The translations under genes and the position numbers were made by a program. Below are positions 9,206 to 21,385 of a stretch of DNA of 64,000 bases, piece by piece (the stretch's first letter is position 1; each line of letters begins with the position of its first letter). The notes beneath the pieces are model-generated. The model was not told the origin of the DNA, searched no databases, and was given only the letters and a program-made list of their open reading frames with translations. This DNA comes from Trichobilharzia regenti (Eukaryota; Platyhelminthes; Trematoda; Strigeidida; Schistosomatidae), in NCBI GenBank assembly GCA_944472135.2, contig OX235267.1:19761452-19825451 (forward strand), in the 5' to 3' direction.

Positions 9206-11940
9206 ATAAGACTTTGTGAAGTGGTATTTAAAGATCAGTCAATGGACAGCAAGTTAGTTTATAAGATGCCCCATAAAACTGTGCACATCCCACATGGTCG
9301 CATCTCAACAATAGGCTGGGCGAATAGTATATATTTAGAGGTAGAAGCATGATCTGTCAAGGCGTTCATTATTATCTTTTTCAAGATAAAGATCTAAGCC
9401 CTCATAAAAATCAGAAATATCTCGAGCCTTTAATTTGTGTATTGCTGTTCCTGCAGAATGGGGCGATTCACCTTAGTGACCCCCACCATATCTACTGATC
9501 AGCTAACGCCACCCTCCCTCCTTTTTTGATGTTAGGCTCTGAGACTATGATTATTATGGCTACCGCAAATATATTATGCATAAGGCTTTCTGTATTTATT
9601 GAATGGTGAATGCTCTTCCCTTTGTTTGACTAGGTGTTCCCTCTTCATTTTACTTTTGCAAAGCTTTCGATAATAAAGGTTTATAAGCACCACTAGTTTC
9701 ATGCGGCATCGCGAGTTCTTGGTCGCTAAACTAAACAGTTATTTTGGTGGAAGCGTTGATTTATAAACACAAACGTTTGATTTGTGGATAATAATCCCAT
9801 TAAAACTTTTTTCGACTATGGACCGGTAACCTGAAACTTGTCCATCTAAGGTGCCAAAAAGGAATTTAAAATGACTATCCTGAATCCATATGATGGAGAG
9901 TTCTTAGCAGACCACTCAGTCGCCGCCCTCCTCTGTGGATAAAATGATGGGTTATAGTAGTCTCCCGGCAAATGTAAAGGTCATGGAAACCAATATCCAG
10001 TGAGCTGCAACATTTCTAGCTAAAATTACGTGAGGCCAGGAAGTAGCATCGGGTCTCAATCTACCAGCCGAGGAAGGCATACGAATTGCCACAATTTAGG
10101 GACCCTCAGTACTGTCCAAAAGCACCTTCCTCTCATGGGTGGTGTTATCCGCTCCCCCCTAGATTGATGAAAACCAAGGATAATTACGGTAGTCCTGCTA
10201 AGTATTCTCTATAAATAAGGTACTGCACCTGTAGTAGATTTTTCGGAAACTAACCCAAGAATGGAGCCTCTAAAAATTGAGGAGATCACCCCAAAACGCT
10301 TTCAAACTCAGTCTTGCTAGGTTTATTGATTCCGGTGAATTCTATCCACGAATACTGTCTGCAATGGCACACGTCGTAGCTTAATCGCCGCTAGTTTTGA
10401 TTAATATGTCACAGTCTAAGTATCCAAGGAACTAAAAGGATGGTAACCCCAGTCCAGTCTTCAAAATCAGACTTGGTAATTCAGCTGAAAGTTACCATCC
10501 TATTGGTCTAACTGATTTCGTAGTGAAAGTGAGAAAAACAATTGTTTTTGACGCTGTTATTCACAGAATTGGTAGTAGCTAACTTTTGGCAGAAGGACAG
10601 CACGGTATCAGGACATTTCGTTCTTACATGCTACACTTAGACGTTCGGAAATTCGGACACATGCAGCTGATGCCAATAGGACGGCGGATAGCACATTTAT
10701 AGATTTTTGCAGCGCCCACGATAAGATTTCCCACCCAATTACTGTGGTCATTTAGGTGGTTGTTGAGTTGACAAAATGCAAAATGTTGTAGAATCGCCTA
10801 CATCAGCTTACAGTTTCAGGTCCAATTCTCTGATCACTTTATGCAATTGAAAAACCTATGATAACTCGGCCATCCTGTTTAATGTTATCTGATGATATTA
10901 AGCCCTAAAAGATTGTACGCGGTGACAGAATTTGAATTTCTCCCCAAGATCATCCATATTTACTGACTGAAAAGTATAACTATTGGCCTTCGGAGACTAA
11001 TACAGATTAGTGTGTTTCCCTTATAATATTCATTTATTGAGCCTAGTGTATTCTTTGATAATACGAATTAAAGTATTAATTATACTCCTATCATACATAC
11101 ATCGATTTACTTTACGGCTCCCTATATGACTAACTACCATTCTTCAGGGTACACACACTGCATTATTGTTAACCAAATGCTAAAATTTTGTTAGTTCAGC
11201 GTTATTATCTTTGATAATATGTTTAGACACGTTACTTTGTAATGTCAGATGTTGACTATATATAAGACTGTCATGATAATTTAGTACACTAAGTCCTGCC
11301 AACCAACCTTACCTTCAGTTCATACAACCTACATTGAATCCTAACTATAGTGTTCTGCTGAATCTTGCTTCACTATTCACAATACCTATTCCTTTTACTC
11401 TTTAAGGTTTAGCTTCTTATAAAGTAATCTGTTCATTAGGACGCATGCAAACACATATAATATGTTCATAAAGATGTACGTGGAGACCTATTGGAAGCAC
11501 TCGTTAAGAAAGCTAGGGAGATGGAATATGAGGTACGAACATGTCTGGTACCAAGCAATATATTTACCGTAGCCATAATAATCATACTCTCAGAGCCTAA
11601 CATCAAAAAAGGAGGGAGGGTGGCGTTAGCTGATCAGTAGATATGGTGGGGGTCACTAAGGTGAATCGCCCCATTCTGCAGGAACAGCAATACACAAATT
11701 AAAGGCTCGAGATATTTCTGATTTTTATGAGGGCTTAGATCTTTATCTTGAAAAAGATAATAATGAACGCCTTGACAGATCATGCTTCTACCTCTAAATA
11801 TATACTATTCGCCCAGCCTATTGTTGAGATGCGACCATGTGGGATGTGCACAGTTTTATGGGGCATCTTATAAACTAACTTGCTGTCCATTGACTGATCT
11901 TTAAATACCACTTCACAAAGTCTTATTCAATTTCTAATGA
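9206..11940 (+). repeat. Inverted repeat 2, left arm
   Basis: Order: reversed B, block X, A, B. Recurs as reverse complement at 13790-16504, with paired positions summing to about 25,710. Interleaved with inverted repeat 1. Confidence 0.85.
9573..11010 (+). repeat. Block X with a decayed non-LTR RT
   Basis: 1.4 kb, mirrored at 14691-16140. From about 10170 to 10980 a plus-strand translation with many stops still shows RT-like pieces in order: a Tyr-Pro segment near 10340, a SAESYHPIGLTDFV block like the YRPISLTS motif, then a QHGIRTF block like QHGF. This is an old RT relic. The first ~600 bp hold no recognised feature. Confidence 0.5.
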
Positions 11941-11943
11941 CGT

Positions 11944-12300
11944 TGTCAATGCAGTTGAAGATTGAACGATCAATTCACGGTTGTTTGCTCAAAACCAACT
12001 TCCCCAATTTTCGCGGAGGCATCAATACGACAGTCATCGTCTCATCGGTCGCTGTTCAGAAAGAAGTCAGTAGCAAACCGTCGGAAGCAATCTTATGATT
12101 TTTTATTGTAATATTTGTTCACAGACCTTAGTTATAACATTGTTTATGTTGGTGTAACAATAAAGAATCCTCGAGTCAACAATTGGTGTTTTGGTTTGTT
12201 CGTCCGTTATTACTAAGCGTTTCTGAGAAACTTCAAGGAACAGCGTGAGCCCGAGCGTAGCAAGAGCTGGGCATTAACGGTTTACGAGACGTGGCTGACA
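11944..12300 (+). repeat. BEL 5' LTR, inverted copy
   Basis: 357 bp, TGTCAATG...GGCTGACA, preceded by ACGT. Mirror of 8832-9188. Contains AATAAAG near 12160. Confidence 0.85.
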
Positions 12301-12445
12301 GTTTCTGACGGTAGAAACAGATTCTGGCGGATTCAAACAGTTGGTGAAAGTTTCGATAGTCGCCGTTCATCTTTCCTGGTGCCGGTCAAGTCCTCTTTTA
12401 ACAAGCAATATCTGGAACATTTTTGCAATTGGGTCAAGTTCAACA

Positions 12446-13105
12446 ATGCCTGGGTCATAGAAGGGACAGAGCGTCTTGGACGCAAACAGGAAAGTAAGTC
12501 ATGGTGACTTGTCTGTTACTTGTAACGATGTGTCTGATGTTAAGTATGACATGGTTGATGTTACTGTTTCGCCGTTCAGGGATAATAGGAACATCAAACT
12601 CCCTAAATTTGAACCACGGTGTTTTGATGGAAACCCGGCTGATTATTTACAATTTGTAAAGGAGTTTGAGATCATGCTGAGTAGTTTTCTATTAAGTGAT
12701 GAATTGAAATTGATGTATTTGATGAGGTATTGCACTGGAGATGCTTCAAGACCTATACAGTGCTGTAAGCTCATGCCCCCTAATGAGGGATACGCTGAGA
12801 CTATGAGCATATTACGTCAAAGGTTTGGAAGACCTTATATGATTGTAAGGAACGTATACGAAGCTGTAAAAGGTAACGGCAGTCATCTTCAAGATGACTC
12901 TAAGGTACTTACTGAGTTTTTCGATAATCTTATGACTTATAAGAATGCCTTGAACTCTATGAATTGCATGAGTGAACACAACTCGAGTTTTATACTAGAA
13001 GTAATAGCAAGATGCCTACCTACTCAACTGCAAAGGAAGTGGGTGAAGATAAGCTCCCGTATGGAGGATGAGGGTATCGAGCCAAAATTTGATGATGTCC
13101 TGAAA
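12446..13105 (+). pseudogene. BEL/Pao gag N-terminal half, inverted copy
   Basis: Exact protein-level duplicate of the gag at 8028-8686, plus strand. ATG at 12446-12448 is followed four codons later by TAG; after it the frame is open through the FDGNPADYLQF, CTGDASRPIQ and RQRFGRPYMI blocks to the ATT microsatellite at about 13106. The remainder of gag is absent: the reversed CR1-like tail follows and runs into block X. Because it carries the same nonsense codon and the same insertion as the left copy, it arose by copying the already broken nest. Confidence 0.85.
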
Positions 13106-14690
13106 CTAGTAATAATAATAATAATAATATATATTCTCATATAAACATATAAATTTACATGAAAATGCATGCCTTTTTACAGGCACGATCAAGTATGATA
13201 TAATATCAAATCGTAGATTGTCTACAAGTTAATAATGTTTCAACAGTTAAATATTTGATATATATATATATATAAATACACATTGTCTGAACTAGGCTGT
13301 ATAGTTATTGAATTGTACAATTGTCCTCCAGGTTGAGCGGGAAAATCGACTTTGTTTCGTTTTCATCCCGTGGTTGTCGGCATACGATAACCAACCAATA
13401 TTGAGGTAAGTACAACGTTTACAAGGGATTGGAAGCTGTTTATAGAAAAGTAAAAGTGCTAAGGTGAATCAATAAAGTGTAATGAAATGGGTAAGTGCAA
13501 GTATCACTAATAAATGCATTAATAAAGGAAACTCCCTAGGCTGACAACGTTCATTTGCAATGTATAATGCTACACGTATATGTCGTACTATCATGATGTC
13601 CACTTTTGGTTTTAATACATTTATCCTCAGTTGTGCCAGTTGTTTTTGTTTTATACCTTTTTGTACATTTAATGTACAACCGTACCCTTCAGAGAGTAGG
13701 AATATAATAAGTCATAAAGAGCTGTAAAATGTTAGGTTTAATGGGATATAATGAGGATCAAGTAAAGACGTTATTGGAAAATGAATGAGATAAGACATTG
13801 TGAAGTGGTATTTAAAGATCAGTCAATGGACAGCAAGTTAGTTTATAAGATGCCCCATAAAACTGTGCACATCCCACATGGTCGCATCTCAACAATAGGC
13901 TGGGCGAATAGTATATATTTAGAGGTAGAAGCATGATCTGTCAAGGCGTTCATTATTATCTTTTTCAAGATAAAGATCTAAGCCCTCATAAAAATCAGAA
14001 ATATCTCGAGCCTTTAATTTGTGTATTGCTGTTCCTGCAGAATGGGGCGATTCACCTTAGTGACCCCCACCATATCTACTGATCAGCTAACGCCACCCTC
14101 CCTCCTTTTTTGATGTTAAGCTCTGAGACTATGATTATTATGGCTACGGTAAATATATTGCTTGGTACCAGACATGTTCGTACCTCATATTCCATCTCCC
14201 TAGCTTTCTTAACGAGTGCTTCCAATAGGTCTCCACGTACATCTTTATGAACATATTATATGTGTTTGCATGCGTCCTAATGAACAGATTACTTTATAAG
14301 AAGCTAAACCTTAAAGAGTAAAAGGAATAGGTATTGTGAATAGTGAAGCAAGATTCAGCAGAACACTATAGTTAGGATTCAATGTAGGTTGTATGAACTG
14401 AAGGTAAGGTTGGTTGGCAGGACTTAGTGTACTAAATTATCATGACAGTCTTATATATAGTCAACATCTGACATTACAAAGTAACGTGTCTAAACATATT
14501 ATCAAAGATAATAACGCTGAACTAACAAAATTTTAGCATTTGGTTAACAATAATGCAGTGTGTGTACCCTGAAGAATGGTAGTTAGTCATATAGGGAGCC
14601 GTAAAGTAAATCGATGTATGTATGATAGGAGTATAATTAATACTTTAATTCGTATTATCAAAGAATACACTAGGCTCAATAAATGAATAT
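13106..14690 (-). repeat. Reversed CR1-like 3' region (blocks D, C, B, A)
   Basis: Reverse complement of 6430-8027, starting with an ATT microsatellite next to gag. It lacks the RT coding part present in the left copy (4195-6255): at 14690 it joins reversed block X instead. Confidence 0.8.
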
Positions 14691-16504
14691 TATAAGGGAA
14701 ACACACTAATCTGTATTAGTCTCCGAAGGCCAATAGTTATACTTTTCAGTCAGTAAATATGGATGATCTTGGGGAGAAATTCAAATTCTGTCACCGCGTA
14801 CAATCTTTTAGGGCTTAATATCATCAGATAACATTAAACAGGATGGCCGAGTTATCATAGGTTTTTCAATTGCATAAAGTGATCAGAGAATTGGACCTGA
14901 AACTGTAAGCTGATGTAGGCGATTCTACAACATTTTGCATTTTGTCAACTCAACAACCACCTAAATGACCACAGTAATTGGGTGGGAAATCTTATCGTGG
15001 GCGCTGCAAAAATCTATAAATGTGCTATCCGCCGTCCTATTGGCATCAGCTGCATGTGTCCGAATTTCCGAACGTCTAAGTGTAGCATGTAAGAACGAAA
15101 TGTCCTGATACCGTGCTGTCCTTCTGCCAAAAGTTAGCTACTACCAATTCTGTGAATAACAGCGTCAAAAACAATTGTTTTTCTCACTTTCACTACGAAA
15201 TCAGTTAGACCAATAGGATGGTAACTTTCAGCTGAATTACCAAGTCTGATTTTGAAGACTGGACTGGGGTTACCATCCTTTTAGTTCCTTGGATACTTAG
15301 ACTGTGACATATTAATCAAAACTAGCGGCGATTAAGCTACGACGTGTGCCATTGCAGACAGTATTCGTGGATAGAATTCACCGGAATCAATAAACCTAGC
15401 AAGACTGAGTTTGAAAGCGTTTTGGGGTGATCTCCTCAATTTTTAGAGGCTCCATTCTTGGGTTAGTTTCCGAAAAATCTACTACAGGTGCAGTACCTTA
15501 TTTATAGAGAATACTTAGCAGGACTACCGTAATTATCCTTGGTTTTCATCAATCTAGGGGGGGAGCGGATAACACCACCCATGAGAGGAAGGTGCTTTTG
15601 GACAGTACTGAGGGTCCCTAAATTGTGGCAATTCGTATGCCTTCCTCGGCTGGTAGATTGAGACCCGATGCTACTTCCTGGCCTCACGTAATTTTAGCTA
15701 GAAATGTTGCAGCTCACTGGATATTGGTTTCCATGACCTTTACATTTGCCGGGAGACTACTATAACCCATCATTTTATCCACAGAGGAGGGCGGCGACTG
15801 AGTGGTCTGCTAAGAACTCTCCATCATATGGATTCAGGATAGTCATTTTAAATTCCTTTTTGGCACCTTAGATGGACAAGTTTCAGGTTACCGGTCCATA
15901 GTCGAAAAAAGTTTTAATGGGATTATTATCCACAAATCAAACGTTTGTGTTTATAAATCAACGCTTCCACCAAAATAACTGTTTAGTTTAGCGACCAAGA
16001 ACTCGCGATGCCGCATGAAACTAATGGTGCTTATAAACCTTTATTATCGAAAGCTTTGCAAAAGTAAAATGAAGAGGGAACACCTAGTCAAACAAAGGGA
16101 AGAGCATTCACCATTCAATAAATACAGAAAGCCTTATCCATAATATATTTGCGGTAGCCATAATAATCATAGTCTCAGAGCCTAACATCAAAAAAGGAGG
16201 GAGGGTGGCGTTAGCTGATCAGTAGATATGGTGGGGGTCACTAAGGTGAATCGCCCCATTCTGCAGGAACAGCAATACACAAATTAAAGGCTCGAGATAT
16301 TTCTGATTTTTATGAGGGCTTAGATCTTTATCTTGAAAAAGATAATAATGAACGCCTTGACAGATCATGCTTCTACCTCTAAATATATACTATTCGCCCA
16401 GCCTATTGTTGAGATGCGACCATGTGGGATGTGCACAGTTTTATGGGGCATCTTATAAACTAACTTGCTGTCCATTGACTGATCTTTAAATACCACTTCA
16501 CAAT
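13790..16504 (-). repeat. Inverted repeat 2, right arm
   Basis: Reverse complement of 9206-11940. Past 16504 the sequence continues directly into C-D, while the left arm is flanked by the BEL LTR, so this marks the end of the arm. Confidence 0.85.
14691..16140 (-). repeat. Block X, inverted copy
   Basis: Reverse complement of 9573-11010 with the same RT relic. The 61-residue reading frame at 15502-15687 has no recognisable similarity and is probably chance. Confidence 0.75.
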
Positions 16505-17185
16505 GTCTTATCTCATTCATTTTCCAATAACGTCTTTACTTGATCCTCATTATATCCCATTAAACCTAACATTTTACAGCTCTTTATGACTTATTATATT
16601 CCTACTCTCTGAAGGGTACGGTTGTACATTAAATGTACAAAAAGGTATAAAACAAAAACAACTGGCACAACTGAGGATAAATGTATTAAAACCAAAAGTG
16701 GACATCATGATAGTACGACATATACGTGTAGCATTATACATTGCAAATGAACGTTGTCAGCCTAGGGAGTTTCCTTTATTAATGCATTTATTAGTGATAC
16801 TTGCACTTACCCATTTCATTACACTTTATTGATTCACCTTAGCACTTTTACTTTTCTATAAACAGCTTCCAATCCCTTGTAAACGTTGTACTTACCTCAA
16901 TATTGGTTGGTTATCGTATGCCGACAACCACGGGATGAAAACGAAACAAAGTCGATTTTCCCGCTCAACCTGGAGGACAATTGTACAATTCAATAACTAT
17001 ACAGCCTAGTTCAGACAATGTGTATTTATATATATATATATCAAATATTTAACTGTTGAAACATTATTAACTTGTAGACAATCTACGATTTGATATTATA
17101 TCATACTTGATCGTGCCTGTAAAAAGGCATGCATTTTCATGTAAATTTATATGTTTATATGAGAATATACATTATTATTATAATG
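16150..17185 (+). mobile_element. 5'-truncated copy of the CR1-like 3' region (B-C-D)
   Basis: Direct repeat of 7000-8010, ending in ATTATTATTATA. No RT is attached. The 5' truncation and simple-repeat 3' end fit a short non-LTR insertion, but its left part also belongs to the inverted repeat 2 arm. Confidence 0.7.
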
Positions 17186-17921
17186 ATTTATATTCTCAGT
17201 TTTTTCTACATGAGGGTCGACATTTTGCAGTCATCACCAATATGAATGACAATATATACATGAAATAAGCATACTCATATTTTTTCACTTTTGCAAGTTA
17301 AATATACACTGGAAACGATAATGGAACTATGTCAGTAAGCTCATCCTACATGGGCAAAGCAATTCTAGTGATATAATCCTATGCATCACTATTGTTTGAA
17401 TTTTGCGAAAATGAGCGTAATAACTGAAGGCCTTGTCACGTGTGGTAGATACGGTAGGCTACTCACAAAAGTATAGATATGACCAGTAAAGCGTTATTCG
17501 GCTTCCCGGCATGTATGTTTTCAGCAATGTCCCTTGCCGGCGGCTCACCACAGGAATTACAGTCTAGTTAGGCATGTAAAAAAGTATCAGTGAATCAACG
17601 ATAATCAGCCATAAGAGAATTTTTTAATCCCTATGCGGCTAGGAACCAGAATGATGGCAAATTAATCCATACACAGTGACGAATGAAGTGTTCAAAGGCT
17701 GCATGGTACCATCGAGTAACACAGTGAGATTTAAGGAGCAACTATCAGTATATTTTGCTTAGGGATTATATGCTTCTTCCTTGGTTGCTCGTCATATCCT
17801 TCTGAATTCCTCAGCTAATTCTGCTGTCCTCCTGAACACCTTAGTTACTTACTAAGTCTGAGGGGCCAAAGCGTACCGCACTTTGGAGGCCCAGCAATCG
17901 CAAGGCGTAAATGAAGGCTCC
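17186..17921. other. Unassigned AT-rich sequence
   Basis: No reading frame, repeat or motif that I recognise between the block D tail and the LTR at 17922. Confidence 0.5.
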
Positions 17922-18265
17922 TGTCAATGTAGTTGAAGATCGAACGATCAATTCATGGTTGTTTGCTCAAACCCAATTCTATATTTTGGCGGGAGTCATC
18001 GATACTGCAGCCATCGTTTCATCGTTCGCTGTTCGTTGGAGGGCAGAGAAAAACTATCAGAAGTATTATTGTGACTTATTGTTATGACATTTATTCCTAG
18101 ACTTTGTGTACAATAACCTAATGGTTAGCTCTGTATTGGTGCAAGAATAAACGGTCCTTGAATCACCAATTTGTGTTCTGGTTTTGCGTTGGTTATTGAG
18201 CATAGTTCATGAATGTCTTCCAAGAAGAGTGTGAAGTCCAGCGTAGTTAGAACTGGACATTGACA
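17922..18265 (+). repeat. Diverged BEL LTR (5' LTR of a truncated copy)
   Basis: 344 bp, TGTCAATGTAG...GGACATTGACA, with an AATAAAC signal near 18147. Clearly related to 11944-12300 but with many substitutions, so it is an older insertion or a sister subfamily. Confidence 0.8.
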
Positions 18266-18500
18266 GTTTCTGATAATTTTCCTGGAATTATTCGTCTTAT
18301 TTGTTGTCAATTCGTCTTTCCTCACGTCTGCAATTCTTCTCTGTGGAACTTTTCTGGATTGTTTGATCAAGTTCAATAATGCCTGGGTCAAAAAAAGGAC
18401 AGAGCATTTTGGAAGCAGACATGAAAGTAAGTAATGATGAGTTGTCTATTATATGTAATGATGTGTGTGATGCTATACATGATAAGATTGCACAATCAAA
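18266..18500 (+). pseudogene. BEL leader and gag 5' stub
   Basis: Leader 18266-18378, then ATG at 18379 with an open frame reading MPGSKKGQSILEADMKVS and continuing through ELSIICNDV. It aligns with the gag start of element 1, where the fifth codon is a stop, and so supports placing the gag start at this ATG. Homology ends about 18485 and the frame stops shortly after. Confidence 0.75.
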
Positions 18501-18690
18501 CATTCATTAGAACGCCTTCTGATTCCTTGTACTATAATTCAACGATTTGGACCTATGAAAAGGTGATAAACTATGCTACGTTACAATTTTAATTTGTAAC
18601 ATGACTGATTTTGTCCGTAAAAGTGGTATACATCTCTTGTAAGCACCAGTTTATATGGGATATATATTACTATTATATTTGCCCGAAGTG
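18501..18690 (+). repeat. Truncated CR1-like 3' tail
   Basis: Contains GTAACATGACTGATTTTGTC, CGTAAAAGTGG and ends ATATATATTACTATTATATTT, matching the general form of the D tail and the end of the element at 25163. It replaces the rest of gag. Confidence 0.45.
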
Positions 18691-19966
18691 TTTTCGTAGT
18701 AAGACAGCAAACAGAATCAATTTCTTGTGAAAGTCTCTGATTTCGGCAGGAATCGATAAAGTGGCCAACTGTTCACATTATTACGTGGGGTTTATTGGCT
18801 ACTAATCGTAAAGAAGCACACAGTCAATCATCATCACCACTACGAAGCTATGTCAGTTCCCTGCAGTTACTGCTGGCAGTCGCCTCAGCTGAAGCTGCTG
18901 TTACGGCGATTGTATCACATTTTTTGTGCCTCCTTTTCAAAGTTAAATTAGCCCAAACGCTCGCGGACACTGGAAGAGTTAGACACTTGAATGTCATTTT
19001 CGTCCATGTTAGTCGACCATCTTGGATTGCAGTTCCCCAAACGTTCGTTTTTTATTGGCTTTTACGTTTATCTTTCAGCTATTCACAACTCGTCTTGATG
19101 CATATAGCTCGCAAATGTTACGTTTCACCTCATTTCTGTTTCCTTTGCAGTTAAAATTGGTTATTCCGTTTCTTCCCATAGTTTTTAACACCAGGTCAGT
19201 TCATTCATTACATTATAATTGTTTCACACGCTGCATTCATTCGCAGTTTCAGTGTTGTAGTTGTTTTTTCCTGTTTATTAAACAATACTGTGTAGATATT
19301 CATGAAATTATGCACATGAGCATGTTTATGTGGCAGAGGCTGTTGTTTCCAGTTCATTTTTTGGATACCGTTACTATTGCTGGCTCAATTTGTTACTTAA
19401 TATGGAGAAATCTGGAGAAAACAATGCTTTTCACTTTCACTTTTACAGCATGCAACAATCTACGAGTGGATCTGGTGAAGAGGGCACGACCATAGTTGAT
19501 ATTAACAAGGTTGTCGAAGAGCATAACAAACCTGTCAATCAAGGACCTGGGTTGAAGTTGACAAGGCCTTGAAACTTTTCGAGACGGTGGGTATACCATC
19601 AGTGCGTCTATTCACAAACGCCCAAATGTTGTGAGACAGTCTAAATTGAAAAAGGACGACCCACACGTAAGGTGAGAATTTGTTGCACTTTTATGTATTT
19701 TTTAAGACAAAGAAACTGGAAAGCAGTCGAAAACCTCCGAAAGGTAGGTGTCACATGGTTGTTAATGCCTCATGTACTAGATCCAAATACATTAACTAGG
19801 ACTATCTGGAGTAAAGCGAATGTTAATAGGCATTCAATATGCTGCAAAACGATTTAAAAAGTAGATAACATGTGATTATTCAGTGAGTTCACGAACTATC
19901 CCAGTAGAAGGTTAGACTTCAGTTAGCAAGAATAACGATTCGGGTTGTGGTCTACAGTTGGTGGTG
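18691..19966. other. Unassigned region with weak reading frames
   Basis: Several overlapping reading frames of 60-157 residues on the plus strand resemble nothing I know and overlap each other. At 19458 a good acceptor-like tract (CTTTCACTTTTACAG) precedes an open stretch (MQQSTSGSGEEGTTIVDINK) that stops at 19572; a donor-like GTGAGA occurs at 19672. This may be an old exon or processed fragment. Bases 19840-19966 are the left end of the segmental duplication, matching 31980-32073. Confidence 0.35.
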
Positions 19967-20176
19967 AGCAGCTGATTATCACTCGAAGTAAAGACATTGG
20001 TTGAATGCAAACTGCCTGTTCCAGCTCATATAATCACATTCCTACCTTTCGGAAGTTTATAATTTCTCGATAGGTATAATCACAAGACAAGTTCTGCGGT
20101 ACGTTTCGCGGTACATTTTCGCACGTGTTTGCCCTGAAATTTATTTACTGCTTATAGTCATGTAATTCTTGAAATT

Positions 20177-21197
20177 ATGGTCCAAATCTCTAAAAAACGT
20201 GCTCGTAGAAACACAATTGTTTTAGATAGTGGCTCAAATTCGGTGATAACTGCATTACCGCCTGGTAATACAGTGACAACTACTAGCTCTCAAAATGGTT
20301 TGAGTGCAGATCTCACTCCTGTGATACAGGTGAAAGAAGTTCTGTTAGAGAACTCTGAGTTCTGTAAATTAAACCTCCTTTTGAAAGATATGCAGAGGCA
20401 AGTAAGTGAACTTCAGGAAAAATTAGTTCAGTTTGATAGCATGTCACTGCCAATCTCAAATACCACGGAGAGCCGTTTTGATATTGGCCAGGTTAAGTCT
20501 TCACTGGATGTAACTCAAAACAGGCCTTCGGATTCAAGCCCAATAGCCTGTCTGTTACAACAACATCCTAAAATATCTCTGAACAACCTAAATAAAGCTG
20601 AAAATCTGATTGACTGCTTGGCCCCTGAAAACTGTAAGACACGAAATCCTGATTTGTTGCGGCATGGCTAGTGTTCCATGTGAATGCAAAAGACTTCGTA
20701 AAAAGTCTAACCAGGCTAATTGTCCCATCATTTTTAAATTCAGTAATTCCCTTGATGCTAGTAAGTTTACTAAATGTCAGGATCACTTAAGACTGAATAG
20801 CAGTTATAAGTCTATAACCGTAGCTCAGGATAAAACACCGTGTCAGCGCAGAATAATGCGTAGTAATAACCTGGTCGCCCCCTCCAGCTTAGATTTACCA
20901 AAAAAGGATCGTGTACAGCAACAGTCACCTAGTGCTGATGGCAGCATTCAGCAAACTACACAACAACTAGTAACTGATTCAGATACCAGCACCCCTGTAA
21001 ATAAAGCCTCATCGAAAGATGTTAAAATACCTAGAACTTCTGCAAGTTGTTCTAGGAAATTTCCCCCCAAACGTAGTAACCTCACCACGATGAGCAAATT
21101 TCGCAGGGTTGATGGGGAAGAATACTTTGTATTCAATAAGCCTGCTGAGAGTAAGAATGCCAACAAACCATCACTTGTTACGAAAAACTCCTCTTGA
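20177..21197 (+). pseudogene. ORF1 of the CR1-like element
   Basis: Two overlapping frames (20177-20671 and 20610-21197). The first starts MVQISKKRARRNTIVLD (basic) and has a predicted coiled coil with hydrophobic spacing at about residues 72-95 (LLLKDMQRQVSELQEKLVQF), as in ORF1 proteins that bind RNA and form trimers. The second continues with CECKRLRKKSNQANC and a PIIFKFSNSLDASKF block similar to nucleic-acid-binding parts of ORF1 in CR1/Jockey elements, then a Ser/Thr/Lys-rich tail ending at 21197. A one-base shift between 20610 and 20670 separates them. The role is inferred from position and composition. Confidence 0.65.
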
Positions 21198-21385
21198 AAC
21201 ATAAGTATATCTGGAGGTCTTCCAAATGCTCCACCTTAAAGAAAGTCAGGCTCCAAGACTCCTAAAATCTTGCAGTCCAAACCCCCCTTTCATTCATAAA
21301 CTCTTGCGGTGCTGACGCACAAATAGATTTAGGTTATGGTGACATTTTAAGCCAGTTTGTAGTATCCCGTGACTTATTCACGATA

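Larger units (their letters stand above)
6430..9572 (+). repeat. Inverted repeat 1, left arm
   Basis: About 3.1 kb (blocks A-B-C-D, gag, LTR, reversed B) recurring as reverse complement at 11560-14690. Paired positions sum to about 21,130; the two 222-residue gag reading frames are identical and only a few base differences are visible elsewhere. Confidence 0.9.
11560..14690 (-). repeat. Inverted repeat 1, right arm
   Basis: Reverse complement of 6430-9572. The two arms are separated by about 2 kb (9573-11559), which itself belongs to the second inverted pair. Confidence 0.9.

Noticed and set aside
18795..19495. Overlapping plus-strand frames of 119 and 157 residues
   Set aside because: They overlap in different frames, are rich in Phe/Leu/Cys from T-rich DNA and have no motif.
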